From the NCBI RefSeq assembly GCF_001718195.1, contig NZ_MCNV01000019.1, positions 97,520 to 161,519 of the forward strand: a DNA stretch of 64,000 nucleotides, given 5' to 3'. Both the position numbers and the translations under genes were made by a program. How positions within the stretch are numbered: the stretch's first letter is position 1; every line of letters starts with the position of its first letter. The notes under the pieces are model-generated. The model had not been told where the DNA came from and ran no database searches. It was given only the letters and a program-made list of their open reading frames with translations. Positions 17,801 through 25,480 of the stretch are shown piece after piece. This stretch comes from Paraburkholderia nodosa. GTDB taxonomy: Bacteria; Pseudomonadota; Gammaproteobacteria; Burkholderiales; Burkholderiaceae.

Positions 17801-20723
17801 GGCGCTGCAAACCGCGTTGCGTGCCGCGCAGGCGCGCCGCGAGGTGCAGGGCGAGGACGTGGTGCGCATCGTGAATGCGCGCGAGCACAACCTCAAGGCG
17901 CTCGACGTCGATATCCCGCACGGCCGCTTCAACGTCATCACGGGCGTGTCGGGCTCGGGCAAGTCCACGCTCGCGTTCGACATCCTCTTTCACGAAGGCC
18001 AGCGGCGCTACCTCGAATCGCTCAACGCGTATGCGCGTTCGATCGTGCAGCCGGCGGGCCGCCCCGAAGTCGATGCCGTGTACGGCATTCCGCCGACCGT
18101 CGCGATCGAGCAGCGCCTTTCGCGCGGCGGCCGCAAGAGCACGGTCGCCACGACCTCCGAGGTGTGGCACTTCCTGCGTCTGCTTTACGTGAAGCTCGGC
18201 GTGCAGCACTGCGTGCATGACGGCACGCCCGTCACGTCGCAGAGCGTCGATGCGATCGTCGCGCAACTGCTGCGCGAGCATCGCGGCCAGCATGTCGGTT
18301 TGCTCGCACCGCTCGTCGTCAATCGCAAGGGCGTCTACACCGATCTCGCGAAGTGGGCGAAGGCGCGCGGCAATACGCATCTGCGCGTGGATGGCGAGTT
18401 CGTGCCCGTCGCGCCGTGGCCCAAGCTCGACCGCTTCCGCGAGCATACGATCGAGTTGCCCGTGGGCGACCTCGTGATCGAGCCTGAAAACGAGGCGCAG
18501 TTGCGGGCGATGCTCGGCGCGACGCTCGAAGCAGGCAAGGGCATCGTGCACCTGCTCGCGCCGCTCGACGGCCTCCATCACGTGCTGGGCAATGGCGGTT
18601 CGACGGCGAGCATCGGCGAGGTGAAGGTGCTGTCGACGCGGCGCGCCTGCCCGGTGTGCGGCACGAGCTATCCGGAACTCGATCCGCGCATGTTCTCGTA
18701 CAACAGCAAGCATGGCTGGTGCACGACCTGCGTGGGCACGGGCCTCGCGCTCACGCGCGAGCAGCGCGCCGCCTACGACGACACGATCGTCGCCGAAGAC
18801 GGCCGTGGCCGCGAGCAGACCCTGCCTTCGGAAGAGCAGGAACCCGACGGCATGGTCGACGAGCCGTGCCACGATTGCGGCGGCACGCGCCTGAATCCGG
18901 TGGCGCGCGCTGTGACGTTCGACGCGCATCCCATCGTCGATGTCGCGCAGTGGACCGTGGCGGATACGCGCCGCTGGATCGATACGCTGAAGCTCAATGG
19001 CCGCGACGCGCAGATCGCGCGCGACGTGGTGAGCGAAATCCGCAGCCGACTGCAGTTCCTGGAAGAAGTGGGGCTCGGCTATCTGAGCCTCGATCGCGCC
19101 GCGCCGAGCCTTTCGGGTGGCGAGGCACAGCGCATTCGTCTCGCTGCGCAACTCGGCAGTAACTTGCAGGGTGTGTGCTACGTGCTCGACGAACCGACCA
19201 TCGGCCTGCATCCGCGCGACAACCAGATCCTGCTCGACGCGCTGCGCAGCCTCGGCGAGAAGGGCAACACGCTCGTGGTGGTCGAACACGACGAGGACAC
19301 GATCCGGCGCGCCGATCACATCATCGACATTGGCCCGAGCGCGGGCAAGCGCGGCGGCCGTGTGGTCGCGCAGGGCAGCGTGGCCGATCTCGCGGCGCAG
19401 GCCGATTCGCTCACGGGCCGCTATCTCGCACAGCCGATCCAGCACCCGCTGCAGCCGCGCCGCGAAGTGCGTCCGGCGCGCGCGGGACGCGAGGCGGTGC
19501 CGGGACAATGGCTCACCGTGCATGGCGGCAAGCTGCATAATCTGCGCAACGTCACCGCGCAGATTCCGCTCGGACGTCTCGTGGCGATCACCGGCGTGAG
19601 CGGCTCCGGCAAGTCCACGCTCGCGCGCGACGTGCTGCTTTCCAATCTGCTCGACGCCGTGGGGCGTTCGGTGCTGTCTTCGCCTGCCGAGCGCCGCGCG
19701 CGCAAGGCGGTGAAGGAGAAAGCGCCGAGCGCGGCGGAGCGCCGGTCGAGCGTGCTCGCGCGCACGAGCGCGAAGCCGAAGCTCGAGGTTTCGCATACGT
19801 GGCAGGGCTGCGATTCAATCAGCGGATGGGAAAGCATCGACCGCGTGCTCGAAGTCGACCAGACGCCGATCGGCAAAACGCCGCGCTCGTGCCCCGCGAC
19901 CTATATCGGCGTGTGGGACGCGATCCGCCGCCTTTTCGCCGATACGCTCGAGGCGCGCGCCCGCGGCTATAGCGCGTCCCGTTTCTCGTTCAATACCGGC
20001 GACGGACGCTGTCCCGCGTGCGAAGGCCAGGGCGTGCGCACCATCGGCATGAGCTTCCTGCCCGACGTGAAGGTGCCGTGCGACGTGTGCCACGGCCAGC
20101 GCTTCAATCCGGAAACGCTGGCCGTGACGTGGCGCGGCCGGAACATCGGCGAAGTGCTGACGATGGAAATCGACGAGGCGGTGGAGTTCTTCGGGTCGAT
20201 CACGAGTATTTCCCACCCGCTGCAGCTCATGAAGGACGTGGGTCTCGGCTACCTCACACTCGGCCAGCCTTCGCCCACGCTCTCGGGCGGCGAGGCGCAG
20301 CGCATCAAGCTCGTGACCGAACTCTCGAAGGTGCGCGACGACATCACGCGCCGCGGCCAGAAGGCGCCGCACACGCTCTACGTGCTCGACGAGCCCACGG
20401 TGGGCCTGCACATGGCCGACGTGGCGCGCCTCATCAGCGTGCTGCACCGGCTTGCGGACGCGGGACATAGCGTCGTCGTGATCGAGCACGACCTCGACGT
20501 GATCGCCGAAGCCGACTGGATCATCGATCTCGGGCCCGAAGGCGGCGTGGGCGGTGGCACGATCGTCGCCGCGGCCGATCCCGAAGCGCTCGCGAAGGTG
20601 CGGGCGAGCCACACCGGTGCGGCACTCGCGCCCGTGCTGGCGCGTGGCCAGGCTGACGTGAATGCCGCCGAAAGCAAGCCTGCACCAGAGCGGCGCGCAA
20701 CGGGCGCGGCGGCTTCAGGCTAA
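14826..20723 (+). CDS. uvrA: Tandem (double-length) excinuclease ABC subunit A
   Basis: 1965 residues, about twice a normal UvrA, with two complete UvrA units fused. Four Walker A motifs (G-x-SGSGKS near residues 34, 667, 1039 and 1589) and four LSGGE signatures (near 512, 860, 1429 and 1819) are visible, plus CxxC zinc-finger pairs (CDAC/CETC, CPTC/CPDC, CPVC/CTTC/CHDC, CPAC/CDVC). UvrA recognises DNA damage and loads UvrB. Fused forms of this kind are known in Burkholderiales next to a standard uvrA, and their separate role is unclear. The start is odd: TTG at 14826 with no Shine-Dalgarno sequence, an in-frame stop 12 bases before, and the prophage directly upstream. Confidence 0.9.
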   Translation: MPSNKLIRIRGARQHNLKNLDLDLHTGEMTVVTGPSGSGKSSLVFDTLYAEGQRRYVETFSAYARQFLDRMDRPQVDRVDGVPPAIAIDQTNPVRSSRSTVGTMTELNDHLKLLYARAANLFDRVTAQPVRHDTPETIYAELMARTAAGDPRLVVTFPVELPDTTTEEEVAQWLSASGYTRVQAQREVKTAEGTRKLLDVVADRFRMQNVEKSRAIEAIEASLKRGSGRVNVYVLASSDDDAQAEPQIWRFSTGLHCPDSDLRYADPQPALFSFNSAYGACDACRGFGRVIGVDWGLVIPDERKTLRGGAIKPLQTPAWKECQDDLMRYAAKAGIPRDTAWSELTQAQRDWVINGAPDWKGSWQTQWYGVKRFFQYLESKAYKMHIRVLLSKYRSYTPCETCGGARLKTEALQWRLGTQQNADDVLAPSGRFLPHGVDWTRAQLEALPGLTVHDVMLLPIERIRRFFDNLSLSSALLDDALKLLLEEVRTRLKYLCDVGLGYLTLDRQSRTLSGGEVQRINLTTALGTSLTKTLFVLDEPSIGLHPRDLNRIVEAMQRLRDAGNTLVVVEHDPSVMLAADRLIDMGPGPGERGGSIVYDGTPNDIRSSGTLTGEYLGGHRAVADASHWERRPVDASTPNLLLEGASEHNLRDVTVQIPLQRLVCVTGVSGSGKSTLVQDVLYPALARHLGKATDAPGTFRKLSGAEQISDAVFVDQSPIGKTARSNPASYVGAFDEIRKLFAKATLAKQRGYTAGMFSFNSGEGRCPTCGGSGFEHIEMQFLSDVYLRCPDCDGSRYRAEVLEVKIERAGRTLSVADVLDLTVSEAVQCFAEDAEVLRVLQPIVDVGLEYVKLGQPVPTLSGGEAQRLKLAGYLAETAQSRGKEAGGRLFMFDEPTTGLHFDDIAKLMRAFGKLLAGGHSLLVIEHNLDVIRAADWLIDLGPEGGDAGGEVVCVGTPEDVIACPRSHTGAALERYEAALGSGVELLAEEEGVALQTALRAAQARREVQGEDVVRIVNAREHNLKALDVDIPHGRFNVITGVSGSGKSTLAFDILFHEGQRRYLESLNAYARSIVQPAGRPEVDAVYGIPPTVAIEQRLSRGGRKSTVATTSEVWHFLRLLYVKLGVQHCVHDGTPVTSQSVDAIVAQLLREHRGQHVGLLAPLVVNRKGVYTDLAKWAKARGNTHLRVDGEFVPVAPWPKLDRFREHTIELPVGDLVIEPENEAQLRAMLGATLEAGKGIVHLLAPLDGLHHVLGNGGSTASIGEVKVLSTRRACPVCGTSYPELDPRMFSYNSKHGWCTTCVGTGLALTREQRAAYDDTIVAEDGRGREQTLPSEEQEPDGMVDEPCHDCGGTRLNPVARAVTFDAHPIVDVAQWTVADTRRWIDTLKLNGRDAQIARDVVSEIRSRLQFLEEVGLGYLSLDRAAPSLSGGEAQRIRLAAQLGSNLQGVCYVLDEPTIGLHPRDNQILLDALRSLGEKGNTLVVVEHDEDTIRRADHIIDIGPSAGKRGGRVVAQGSVADLAAQADSLTGRYLAQPIQHPLQPRREVRPARAGREAVPGQWLTVHGGKLHNLRNVTAQIPLGRLVAITGVSGSGKSTLARDVLLSNLLDAVGRSVLSSPAERRARKAVKEKAPSAAERRSSVLARTSAKPKLEVSHTWQGCDSISGWESIDRVLEVDQTPIGKTPRSCPATYIGVWDAIRRLFADTLEARARGYSASRFSFNTGDGRCPACEGQGVRTIGMSFLPDVKVPCDVCHGQRFNPETLAVTWRGRNIGEVLTMEIDEAVEFFGSITSISHPLQLMKDVGLGYLTLGQPSPTLSGGEAQRIKLVTELSKVRDDITRRGQKAPHTLYVLDEPTVGLHMADVARLISVLHRLADAGHSVVVIEHDLDVIAEADWIIDLGPEGGVGGGTIVAAADPEALAKVRASHTGAALAPVLARGQADVNAAESKPAPERRATGAAASG

Positions 20724-20730
20724 AGGAATG

Positions 20731-20753
20731 GAGCGGGCCGCAGAGGCCCGCTC
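20731..20753 (+). terminator. Hairpin after uvrA, terminator-like without a T-run
   Basis: A perfect 9-bp stem GAGCGGGCC / GGCCCGCTC with a 5-base loop lies 7 bases after the uvrA stop. No T-run follows, so it may stabilise the 3' end of the message rather than end transcription alone. Confidence 0.45.
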
Positions 20754-20801
20754 CGCCTTGAAACCGCTTGATCTGTGCCGCGCGCGCAAGGTATCATCGG
20801 T

Positions 20802-20958
20802 TCCGCTTGCAGCAAACGTTCGCTCACCTGTAGCGGCGTCACCTGAGAGCGGAGCAGCGGACTACAGATCCCCTCCGAACCGGTCGCGGGCTCCATACCC
20901 AGGCTACCTCATCAGTGCAGCAAGGCTTCGCAGTTCGTGCGCGAAGCCTTTGTCTTTT
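20802..20958 (+). ncRNA. Candidate small RNA with its own promoter and terminator
   Basis: In the 305-base gap after uvrA, TTGATC at 20768 and TATCAT at 20790 (16-base spacer) form a plausible sigma-70 promoter. About 157 bases on, a strong terminator ends the unit, and no open reading frame with a ribosome site lies between. The interval has several short complementary segments. It does not resemble 6S, 4.5S or tmRNA to me. The start is an estimate from the -10 position. Confidence 0.35.
20922..20958 (+). terminator. Intrinsic terminator of the candidate small RNA
   Basis: Stem AAGGCTTCGC / GCGAAGCCTT with a 9-base loop, followed by TTGTCTTTT. Confidence 0.8.
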
Positions 20959-21028
20959 CAGGGAAGACCATTCTTTGCCGATCGTTGTATCGGTGCCTTG
21001 CCCTTGACGAAGCGAGAGGAATTAATCG

Positions 21029-21259
21029 ATGTTCGACCTCGATGGAGAGGCGCGCGAACGGCTCATCGTGTGGATTCGACGCCGCATGGAAGAGTACGGC
21101 ATTACGTTCGAAGAGCTTGAAGCGTCTATTGCTGAAAGCGAAAAACTACCCAAGTACCGCGACGCATACGGGAATACGTGGAATGGCGAGGGCGATATGC
21201 CGGCCTGGCTGTTGCGCTATAAGCACGCGGGACAGGATATCGAGCATTTTCGCTGCTAG
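21029..21259 (+). CDS. Miniature H-NS-family nucleoid-associated protein with altered AT-hook
   Basis: 76 residues with an AGAGGAATTAATCG ribosome site. Residues 1-40 form a short helical region (RERLIVWIRRRMEEYGITFEEL), and residues 43-62 (YRDAYGNTWNGEGDMPAWL) align with the C-terminal DNA-binding loop of H-NS-family proteins. H-NS binds AT-rich DNA through a small hook, usually Q/R-G-R; here the equivalent positions read G-E-G-D, which is acidic and would not enter the minor groove in the normal way. The oligomerisation region is much shorter than in full-length H-NS. It may act as a modulator of other H-NS proteins. The family call is from the motif only. Confidence 0.7.
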   Translation: MFDLDGEARERLIVWIRRRMEEYGITFEELEASIAESEKLPKYRDAYGNTWNGEGDMPAWLLRYKHAGQDIEHFRC

Positions 21260-21576
21260 CCATGACGGTGCGTGAGTGCGCGCCGGTGTTGCCCTTCGAC
21301 CGCCAGACCGTTCGCGGCGCATGCCGCAAAGCCGCACATCGGTGCGGCGCCCAGTATTATTCAGCATAGTTTTAAAATGCCTTTCGGCGCGAGCCGGGAT
21401 TTAATTGCGCCTCCTAATGTGCCGTGCCGGTTTAGGCGCGCAATGATTTATGCATTCTTTTTTGCTGGCATTTGCGCGCGTAATTAGTCAGCTTTTTTGA
21501 AAACTTCGGTTGGCTGCGCGATCAAGCTGCGCGACAATCTCGCCCATTGCGTTCTTGCTACGGCAGGGAGGTAGTC
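21260..21576. other. Intergenic region without a recognisable gene
   Basis: 317 bases between the H-NS-like gene and the NnrU-family gene. The middle (about 21360-21520) is AT-richer than its surroundings, which would suit binding by H-NS-type proteins and probably holds the promoter of the next gene. No convincing coding frame with a ribosome site, RNA gene or repeat was seen. Confidence 0.5.
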
Positions 21577-22155
21577 ATGGCGATACTCGTGCTGGGCCTC
21601 GTGATTTTCATTGGTGTCCATTCGATCCGCATCGTGGCAGGGCCCTGGCGCGCCGCGCAGATCGAGCGCCTGGGTCCGCGTGCCTGGCGAGGCGCGTTCG
21701 CGTTGCTCTCCATTCTGGGCTTCGTGCTGATCGTCTATGGCTACGGTCTGTCACGCCGCTACCCCGTGCCGATCTGGCTGCCGCCGTTCTGGATGGCGCA
21801 TGTCACGGCACTCCTCACCGCCATTGCCTTCATTCTGATCGTCGCGGCCTATGTGCCGGGCAATCACTTCAAGCGCGCGCTCGGCCAGCCGTTCGTGAGC
21901 GGCGTCGCGCTTTGGGCGTTCGCGCATCTGCTCGCCAACGGCACGCTCAACGACATCATCCTCTTCGGGGTCTTCCTCGTCTGGGCGTTGTTCGAGCTGC
22001 GAGGCGAGAACCGGCGCGACCGAGAAGCCGGGGTGGTCTATCCGCCGGGAGAGGTGTCGCGCGATGCGATCGTCGTCGTGGTCGGGCTCGTGGTCTGGGC
22101 CGTGTTCGCCTTCTGGCTGCATGGCGTGCTGATCGGCGTGCGGCCGCTCGGCTGA
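21577..22155 (+). CDS. NnrU-family integral membrane protein
   Basis: 192 residues with a GGGAGGTAG ribosome site before the ATG. Five or six hydrophobic helices span the whole protein. The early VIFIGVHSIRI and a FWMAHV-type histidine segment near the middle resemble the NnrU domain; NnrU proteins were first linked to nitric-oxide metabolism in denitrifiers, and a related plant protein acts in carotene isomerisation. No denitrification gene is nearby, so the role here is unknown. A convergent terminator lies just downstream. Confidence 0.8.
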   Translation: MAILVLGLVIFIGVHSIRIVAGPWRAAQIERLGPRAWRGAFALLSILGFVLIVYGYGLSRRYPVPIWLPPFWMAHVTALLTAIAFILIVAAYVPGNHFKRALGQPFVSGVALWAFAHLLANGTLNDIILFGVFLVWALFELRGENRRDREAGVVYPPGEVSRDAIVVVVGLVVWAVFAFWLHGVLIGVRPLG

Positions 22156-22182
22156 GTGCGCGGCAGGCCGCGAGCGCACTGC

Positions 22183-22212
22183 AAAAAAAGAAGCCTGCAC
22201 ATGGCAGGCTTC
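22183..22212 (-). terminator. Intrinsic terminator for the pcaHG operon
   Basis: On the reverse strand, GAAGCCTGC / GCAGGCTTC with a 5-base loop is followed by seven T residues. It lies about 110 bases past the pcaG stop, between the convergent NnrU-family gene and pcaG. Confidence 0.8.
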
Positions 22213-22324
22213 ACAAGGTACAGCTCGGAGTTCCGCGATCAGTTCGCAGTGTCACGATCATAGGGCCAGTTCATGAAAGCCGCGTGAAAGTCCGTGCGAT
22301 TCGTCTCGCGTGTCCGTTGATGCA

Positions 22325-22912
22325 TCAAAGATCGAAGAACACCGTTTCCTGTTCGCCCTGCATGCGGATGTCGAACGTGTAGACGATGCTGCCGGCCTGC
22401 TCGCTACGGCGCGCGATGAGCGTGTCGCGGCGCGCCGCGGGCACGGCGGAGAGCACCGGGTCCGCGGCGTTGGCGGCGGCTTCGTCTTCGAAGTAGATGC
22501 GCGTAAAGGTGTGCGTGAGCATCCCGCGCATCATCACGATCACATTCAGATGCGGCGCTTCGCCGGCGTTCTCGACGCCCGGCTTCACGGTGTGCACGAT
22601 GAAACGGTGCTGCGCATCCGTGCCCGTGCCCACGCGTGCAAAACCGCGGAAGCCGTCTTTGGCGATTTCCTCGCGCGAAGCCGGATAGCGGCCGTTTGCG
22701 TCGACCTGCGAAAACTCGAGCATCGCGTCGAACACGGCGTTGCCGTCGCCGTCGATCACGCGGCCGATCAGCGTGATGTGCTCGCCCGGCGTTTCAGGCC
22801 CGACCACGTTGGCCGTGAAGAGGCTCTTCAAATCGAAGTCGTATTGCTGCGGACACAGGCCGTAGGCAAAGTACGGGCCGACCGTTTGCGAAGGCGTTTC
22901 CTTGAGTGCCAT
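22325..22912 (-). CDS. pcaG: Protocatechuate 3,4-dioxygenase, alpha subunit
   Basis: 195 residues, the normal length. TPSQTVGPYFAYGL at the start and the GRVIDGDGNAVFDAMLEFSQ core are typical of PcaG. The alpha chain pairs with PcaH to form the enzyme that opens the ring of protocatechuate to beta-carboxy-muconate, the first step of the protocatechuate branch of the beta-ketoadipate pathway. As in all alpha chains, the iron ligands are not kept. Starts 3 bases after the pcaH stop, so both come from one message. No other pca genes are nearby, so later pathway genes must be elsewhere. Confidence 0.95.
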   Translation of the reverse strand: MALKETPSQTVGPYFAYGLCPQQYDFDLKSLFTANVVGPETPGEHITLIGRVIDGDGNAVFDAMLEFSQVDANGRYPASREEIAKDGFRGFARVGTGTDAQHRFIVHTVKPGVENAGEAPHLNVIVMMRGMLTHTFTRIYFEDEAAANAADPVLSAVPAARRDTLIARRSEQAGSIVYTFDIRMQGEQETVFFDL

Positions 22913-22915
22913 GGT

Positions 22916-23620
22916 TCAACGCTCCGTGGGGGTTTGGTTCGGGCCGCGCAGCACGATGTCGAATTCGTAGCCGAGTGCGTAGCCTTCTTCGGTGGTGTCG
23001 AGCGAGAAGCGCGAAATCATGCGCTCGCGTGCGTCTTCCGGCGTGCCCTGATAGATCGGGTCGAACGCGAGCAGCGGGTCGCCGGGGAAATACATCTGCG
23101 TGACGAGACGCGAGCCGAAGTAGTCGCCGAACAGCGAGAAGTGGATGTGATTCGGACGCCACGCGTTCGGGTGATTGCCCCAGGGATACGCGCCCGGCTT
23201 GATCGTGAGGAAACGATAGCGGCCGTCGTTATCGGTGATCGCGCGGCCGGCGCCGAGGAAGTTCGGATCGAGCGGCGCGTCGTGCTGGTCCTGCTTGTGG
23301 ACATAGCGGCCGGCGGCATTGGCCTGCCAGATTTCGACGAGCGTGTTGCGCACCGGCTTGCCGCCTTCGTCGAGCACGCGGCCCGTCACGATGATGCGCT
23401 CGCCGAGCGGCGCGCCATTCCTGGCCGCGTTGCGCGTGAGGTCGTGGTCGAGCGCGCCGAGGTCGTCGGTGCCGTACACGGGTGCGTGCTGGTTGCGCAG
23501 CTTTTCCTTCAGGGGGATGAGCGGGAGCGTGGGGCCGCGTTTGACCGACGAACGGTACGGCGGATAAACGTACGCGGGATGCGAGTCGAAGTCGCGCGGC
23601 GACAGGATGGACTCGTCCAT
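22916..23620 (-). CDS. pcaH: Protocatechuate 3,4-dioxygenase, beta subunit
   Basis: 234 residues from the ATG at 23620, which follows AGGAGACACCCC. The four ligands of the non-haem ferric iron are visible: Tyr106 (GRYVH), Tyr145 (PGAYPWGN), His158 and His160 (RPNHIHFSL). This chain carries the active site of the intradiol dioxygenase. The open frame extends upstream of the ATG but the strong ribosome site fixes the start. First gene of the pcaHG operon, divergent from pcaQ. Confidence 0.95.
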   Translation of the reverse strand: MDESILSPRDFDSHPAYVYPPYRSSVKRGPTLPLIPLKEKLRNQHAPVYGTDDLGALDHDLTRNAARNGAPLGERIIVTGRVLDEGGKPVRNTLVEIWQANAAGRYVHKQDQHDAPLDPNFLGAGRAITDNDGRYRFLTIKPGAYPWGNHPNAWRPNHIHFSLFGDYFGSRLVTQMYFPGDPLLAFDPIYQGTPEDARERMISRFSLDTTEEGYALGYEFDIVLRGPNQTPTER

Positions 23621-23715
23621 GGGGTGTCTCCTGGGGTGGATTATTGGGGAAAGGCTCGTTGCCTGCAGCGATTTGTCGCTACGAGCCGATGCAGCCACTT
23701 TATCCAAAGCGAAAA

Positions 23716-23768
23716 GTTATGCAAAATGATGTTTTTTCGCACTTCATATAACGAACCGTTATGCAAAA
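23716..23768. promoter_or_regulatory. PcaQ-type operator and direct repeat in the pcaH-pcaQ interval
   Basis: ATAACGAACCGTTAT at 23748-23762 is a perfect inverted repeat of LysR type (T-N11-A) that resembles the published PcaQ box (ATAACC-N4-GGTTAA). It overlaps the pcaQ start codon. In addition GTTATGCAAAA occurs at 23716 and again at 23758, 42 bases apart, about four helical turns, suggesting two bound dimers. This would give PcaQ autoregulation and activation of pcaH. Confidence 0.7.
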
Positions 23769-24777
23769 CCGGCTCGCGGACGGACGCGTCAAATTCCGCC
23801 ATCTCCAGTGTTTTCTTGCCGTGGCGCAGATGGGCAGCGTGCAGCAGGCTGCCGAGAGTCTTTCGGTCACGCAACCCGCCGTGTCGAAGACGATCGCCGA
23901 GCTGGAGCTCGTGCTGGGCGTGAAGCTGTTCGAGCGCGGTCGGCACGGTGCGGTGCCCACCCGCGAGGGGCAGCTTTTCATGCCGCACGCGAGCGCCTGC
24001 GTGAGCGCGCTGCGCCAGGGCGTGGCCTTGCTCGCGCGCGACGAAGGCGCGGTGGCCGCGACGCTTGATATCGGCGTGCTGCCCACGGTGGCGACGGCGT
24101 TGCTGCCCGGCGCGTTGCGTCACTTCGGCGAGGAATGGCCGCGGGTGAGCGTGCGGCTCGTGACGGGCGCCAACACGGAGTTGCTCGAGCGGTTGAAGAC
24201 AGGGGCAATCAGCTTTGCAGTGGGCCGTCTGGCCGACCCCGAGCGCATGGTGGGCCTGAGCTTCGAGCAGTTGTACAACGAGCCGCTCGCCGTGGTGGTG
24301 CGCGCGGGACATCCGCTCGCGCCGGGGGCGGGGCTGCCGGCGCAACTCGCATCGTTTCCGCTTGTGCTGCCGCCGTTCGGCACGTTGATCCGCCAGGCGG
24401 CGGACAGTCTGCTCGCCGCCTGGGGGGCGCCGCCGCTGTCGGCGTTCGTCGAGTTGCTATCGGTTTCGGTGGGGCGCGCGCTCGCGCTCGAGAACGACGC
24501 GGTGTGGTTCGTGCCCGCCGGTGCCGTCGAGTACGACCTGCGGCGCGGGACGCTGGTGCGGTTGCCGTTGCCTTCTGCGGGCGGCGAGGAGCCGGTGGGG
24601 GTGATTCAGCGTACCGATACCCAGCCCACGCCTGCCGGTCGCGCGCTGATCGAGGCGGTGCGGCGTGCGGCGCGCGAGCGCGATGTGCGGCCGGATGGCT
24701 CAGCGGCTCCGCGGGCGCGGCGTGCGCGTACCGCAAACCCTTCCGCTGGCAAGCGTTCGCCCGACGCCGGGGGGTGA
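23761..24777 (+). CDS. pcaQ: LysR-type activator of protocatechuate degradation
   Basis: 338 residues. The N-terminus (RVKFRHLQCFLAVAQMGSVQQAAESLSVTQPAVSKTI, residues 9-45 in pieces) is the winged helix-turn-helix and is close to known PcaQ proteins. The rest is the LysR effector domain, with VTGANTELLERLKTG and FAVGRL as typical elements. PcaQ activates pca genes in response to pathway intermediates such as beta-carboxy-muconate. It is divergent from pcaHG with the operator on its own start codon. No Shine-Dalgarno sequence is visible before the ATG. The C-terminus has a basic Ala/Arg tail of about 30 residues. Confidence 0.9.
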   Translation: MQNRLADGRVKFRHLQCFLAVAQMGSVQQAAESLSVTQPAVSKTIAELELVLGVKLFERGRHGAVPTREGQLFMPHASACVSALRQGVALLARDEGAVAATLDIGVLPTVATALLPGALRHFGEEWPRVSVRLVTGANTELLERLKTGAISFAVGRLADPERMVGLSFEQLYNEPLAVVVRAGHPLAPGAGLPAQLASFPLVLPPFGTLIRQAADSLLAAWGAPPLSAFVELLSVSVGRALALENDAVWFVPAGAVEYDLRRGTLVRLPLPSAGGEEPVGVIQRTDTQPTPAGRALIEAVRRAARERDVRPDGSAAPRARRARTANPSAGKRSPDAGG

Positions 24778-24817
24778 GGCTTTACGGCTCCAGCAGACCC
24801 AACGCCGCGCGCCACAT

Positions 24818-25480
24818 TTAGCTGGCCGTGAGCTTCGTCCTGGTGCGTGACTTCGAGGTTGCCGACGCTTCCGGTGCGACGCCGGGCAGGCGCGCACTCG
24901 TTGCCATCCACAGCACTTCGGCGTCTTCTTCGCTCGTCGAAATGGCCGCGTGGCCGGTGCGGCTGTCGAAGTAGAGGCTGTCGCCGGCTTCCAGACACGT
25001 GGGCGCGTAAAGCTCCGAATACAGGCACACGCTGCCGCTGACCACGTAGAGAAACTCTTCGCCTTCGTGGCGGCCCCAGTCGTCGAACGCATCGAGCGAA
25101 TGCGCGGTGATGCGGATGCGAAACGGCAGCATGGCCTTGTGCGCGAGATCGGTTGCGAGCAACTCCATTTGATAGCCGCGATAGGCGTGGCGTTGACCCG
25201 CGCCATTGCGCGTGAGCGCGCGGCGGCCGCCGGCATTGAGCTTGGGCGGGGTGCCGAACAGCTCGGCCAGGTCGATTCTGAGCCCGCCGACGATCTTTTG
25301 CAGCACGTCGAAGGTCGGCGACATGAGCCCGTTTTCGACTTTCGACAGGGTCGAGCGCGAGACGCCGCACAGGCGGCTGGCCGTATCGAGCGTCAGCTCC
25401 TGGGCGACGCGCGCGGCGCGCACGCGGCGGCCGAGGTCGGTGGTCGCCGTGCTGGCGGATGGGGTGAGCGTGGAATCCAT
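24818..25480 (-). CDS. XRE-family regulator with C-terminal cupin domain
   Basis: 220 residues. Residues about 15-70 form an XRE helix-turn-helix (LGRRVRAARVAQELTL, then GVSRSTLSKVENGLMSPTF), and residues about 115-190 form a small cupin (WGRHEGEEFLYVVSGSV, later LEAGDSLYFDS, GHAA). Proteins of this design control small metabolic operons, the cupin sensing an amino acid, polyamine or similar ligand. The ligand is not evident. It converges with pcaQ and has no obvious partner gene; it may regulate itself or a distant target. Confidence 0.85.
   Translation of the reverse strand: MDSTLTPSASTATTDLGRRVRAARVAQELTLDTASRLCGVSRSTLSKVENGLMSPTFDVLQKIVGGLRIDLAELFGTPPKLNAGGRRALTRNGAGQRHAYRGYQMELLATDLAHKAMLPFRIRITAHSLDAFDDWGRHEGEEFLYVVSGSVCLYSELYAPTCLEAGDSLYFDSRTGHAAISTSEEDAEVLWMATSARLPGVAPEASATSKSRTRTKLTAS

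Noticed and set aside
16245..19796. Very long open frame on the strand opposite uvrA
   Set aside because: The translation is rich in Arg, Ala and His without any domain, as expected from the reverse strand of high-GC coding DNA; uvrA motifs are unambiguous on the other strand.
14826..20723. Possibility that double UvrA is two genes read through by a sequencing error
   Set aside because: No stop or frame shift is visible between the halves, all motifs are in one frame, and fused forms are known in this order.
20802..20958. Candidate RNA considered as 6S RNA, SRP RNA or tmRNA
   Set aside because: None of the conserved cores of these RNAs could be recognised.
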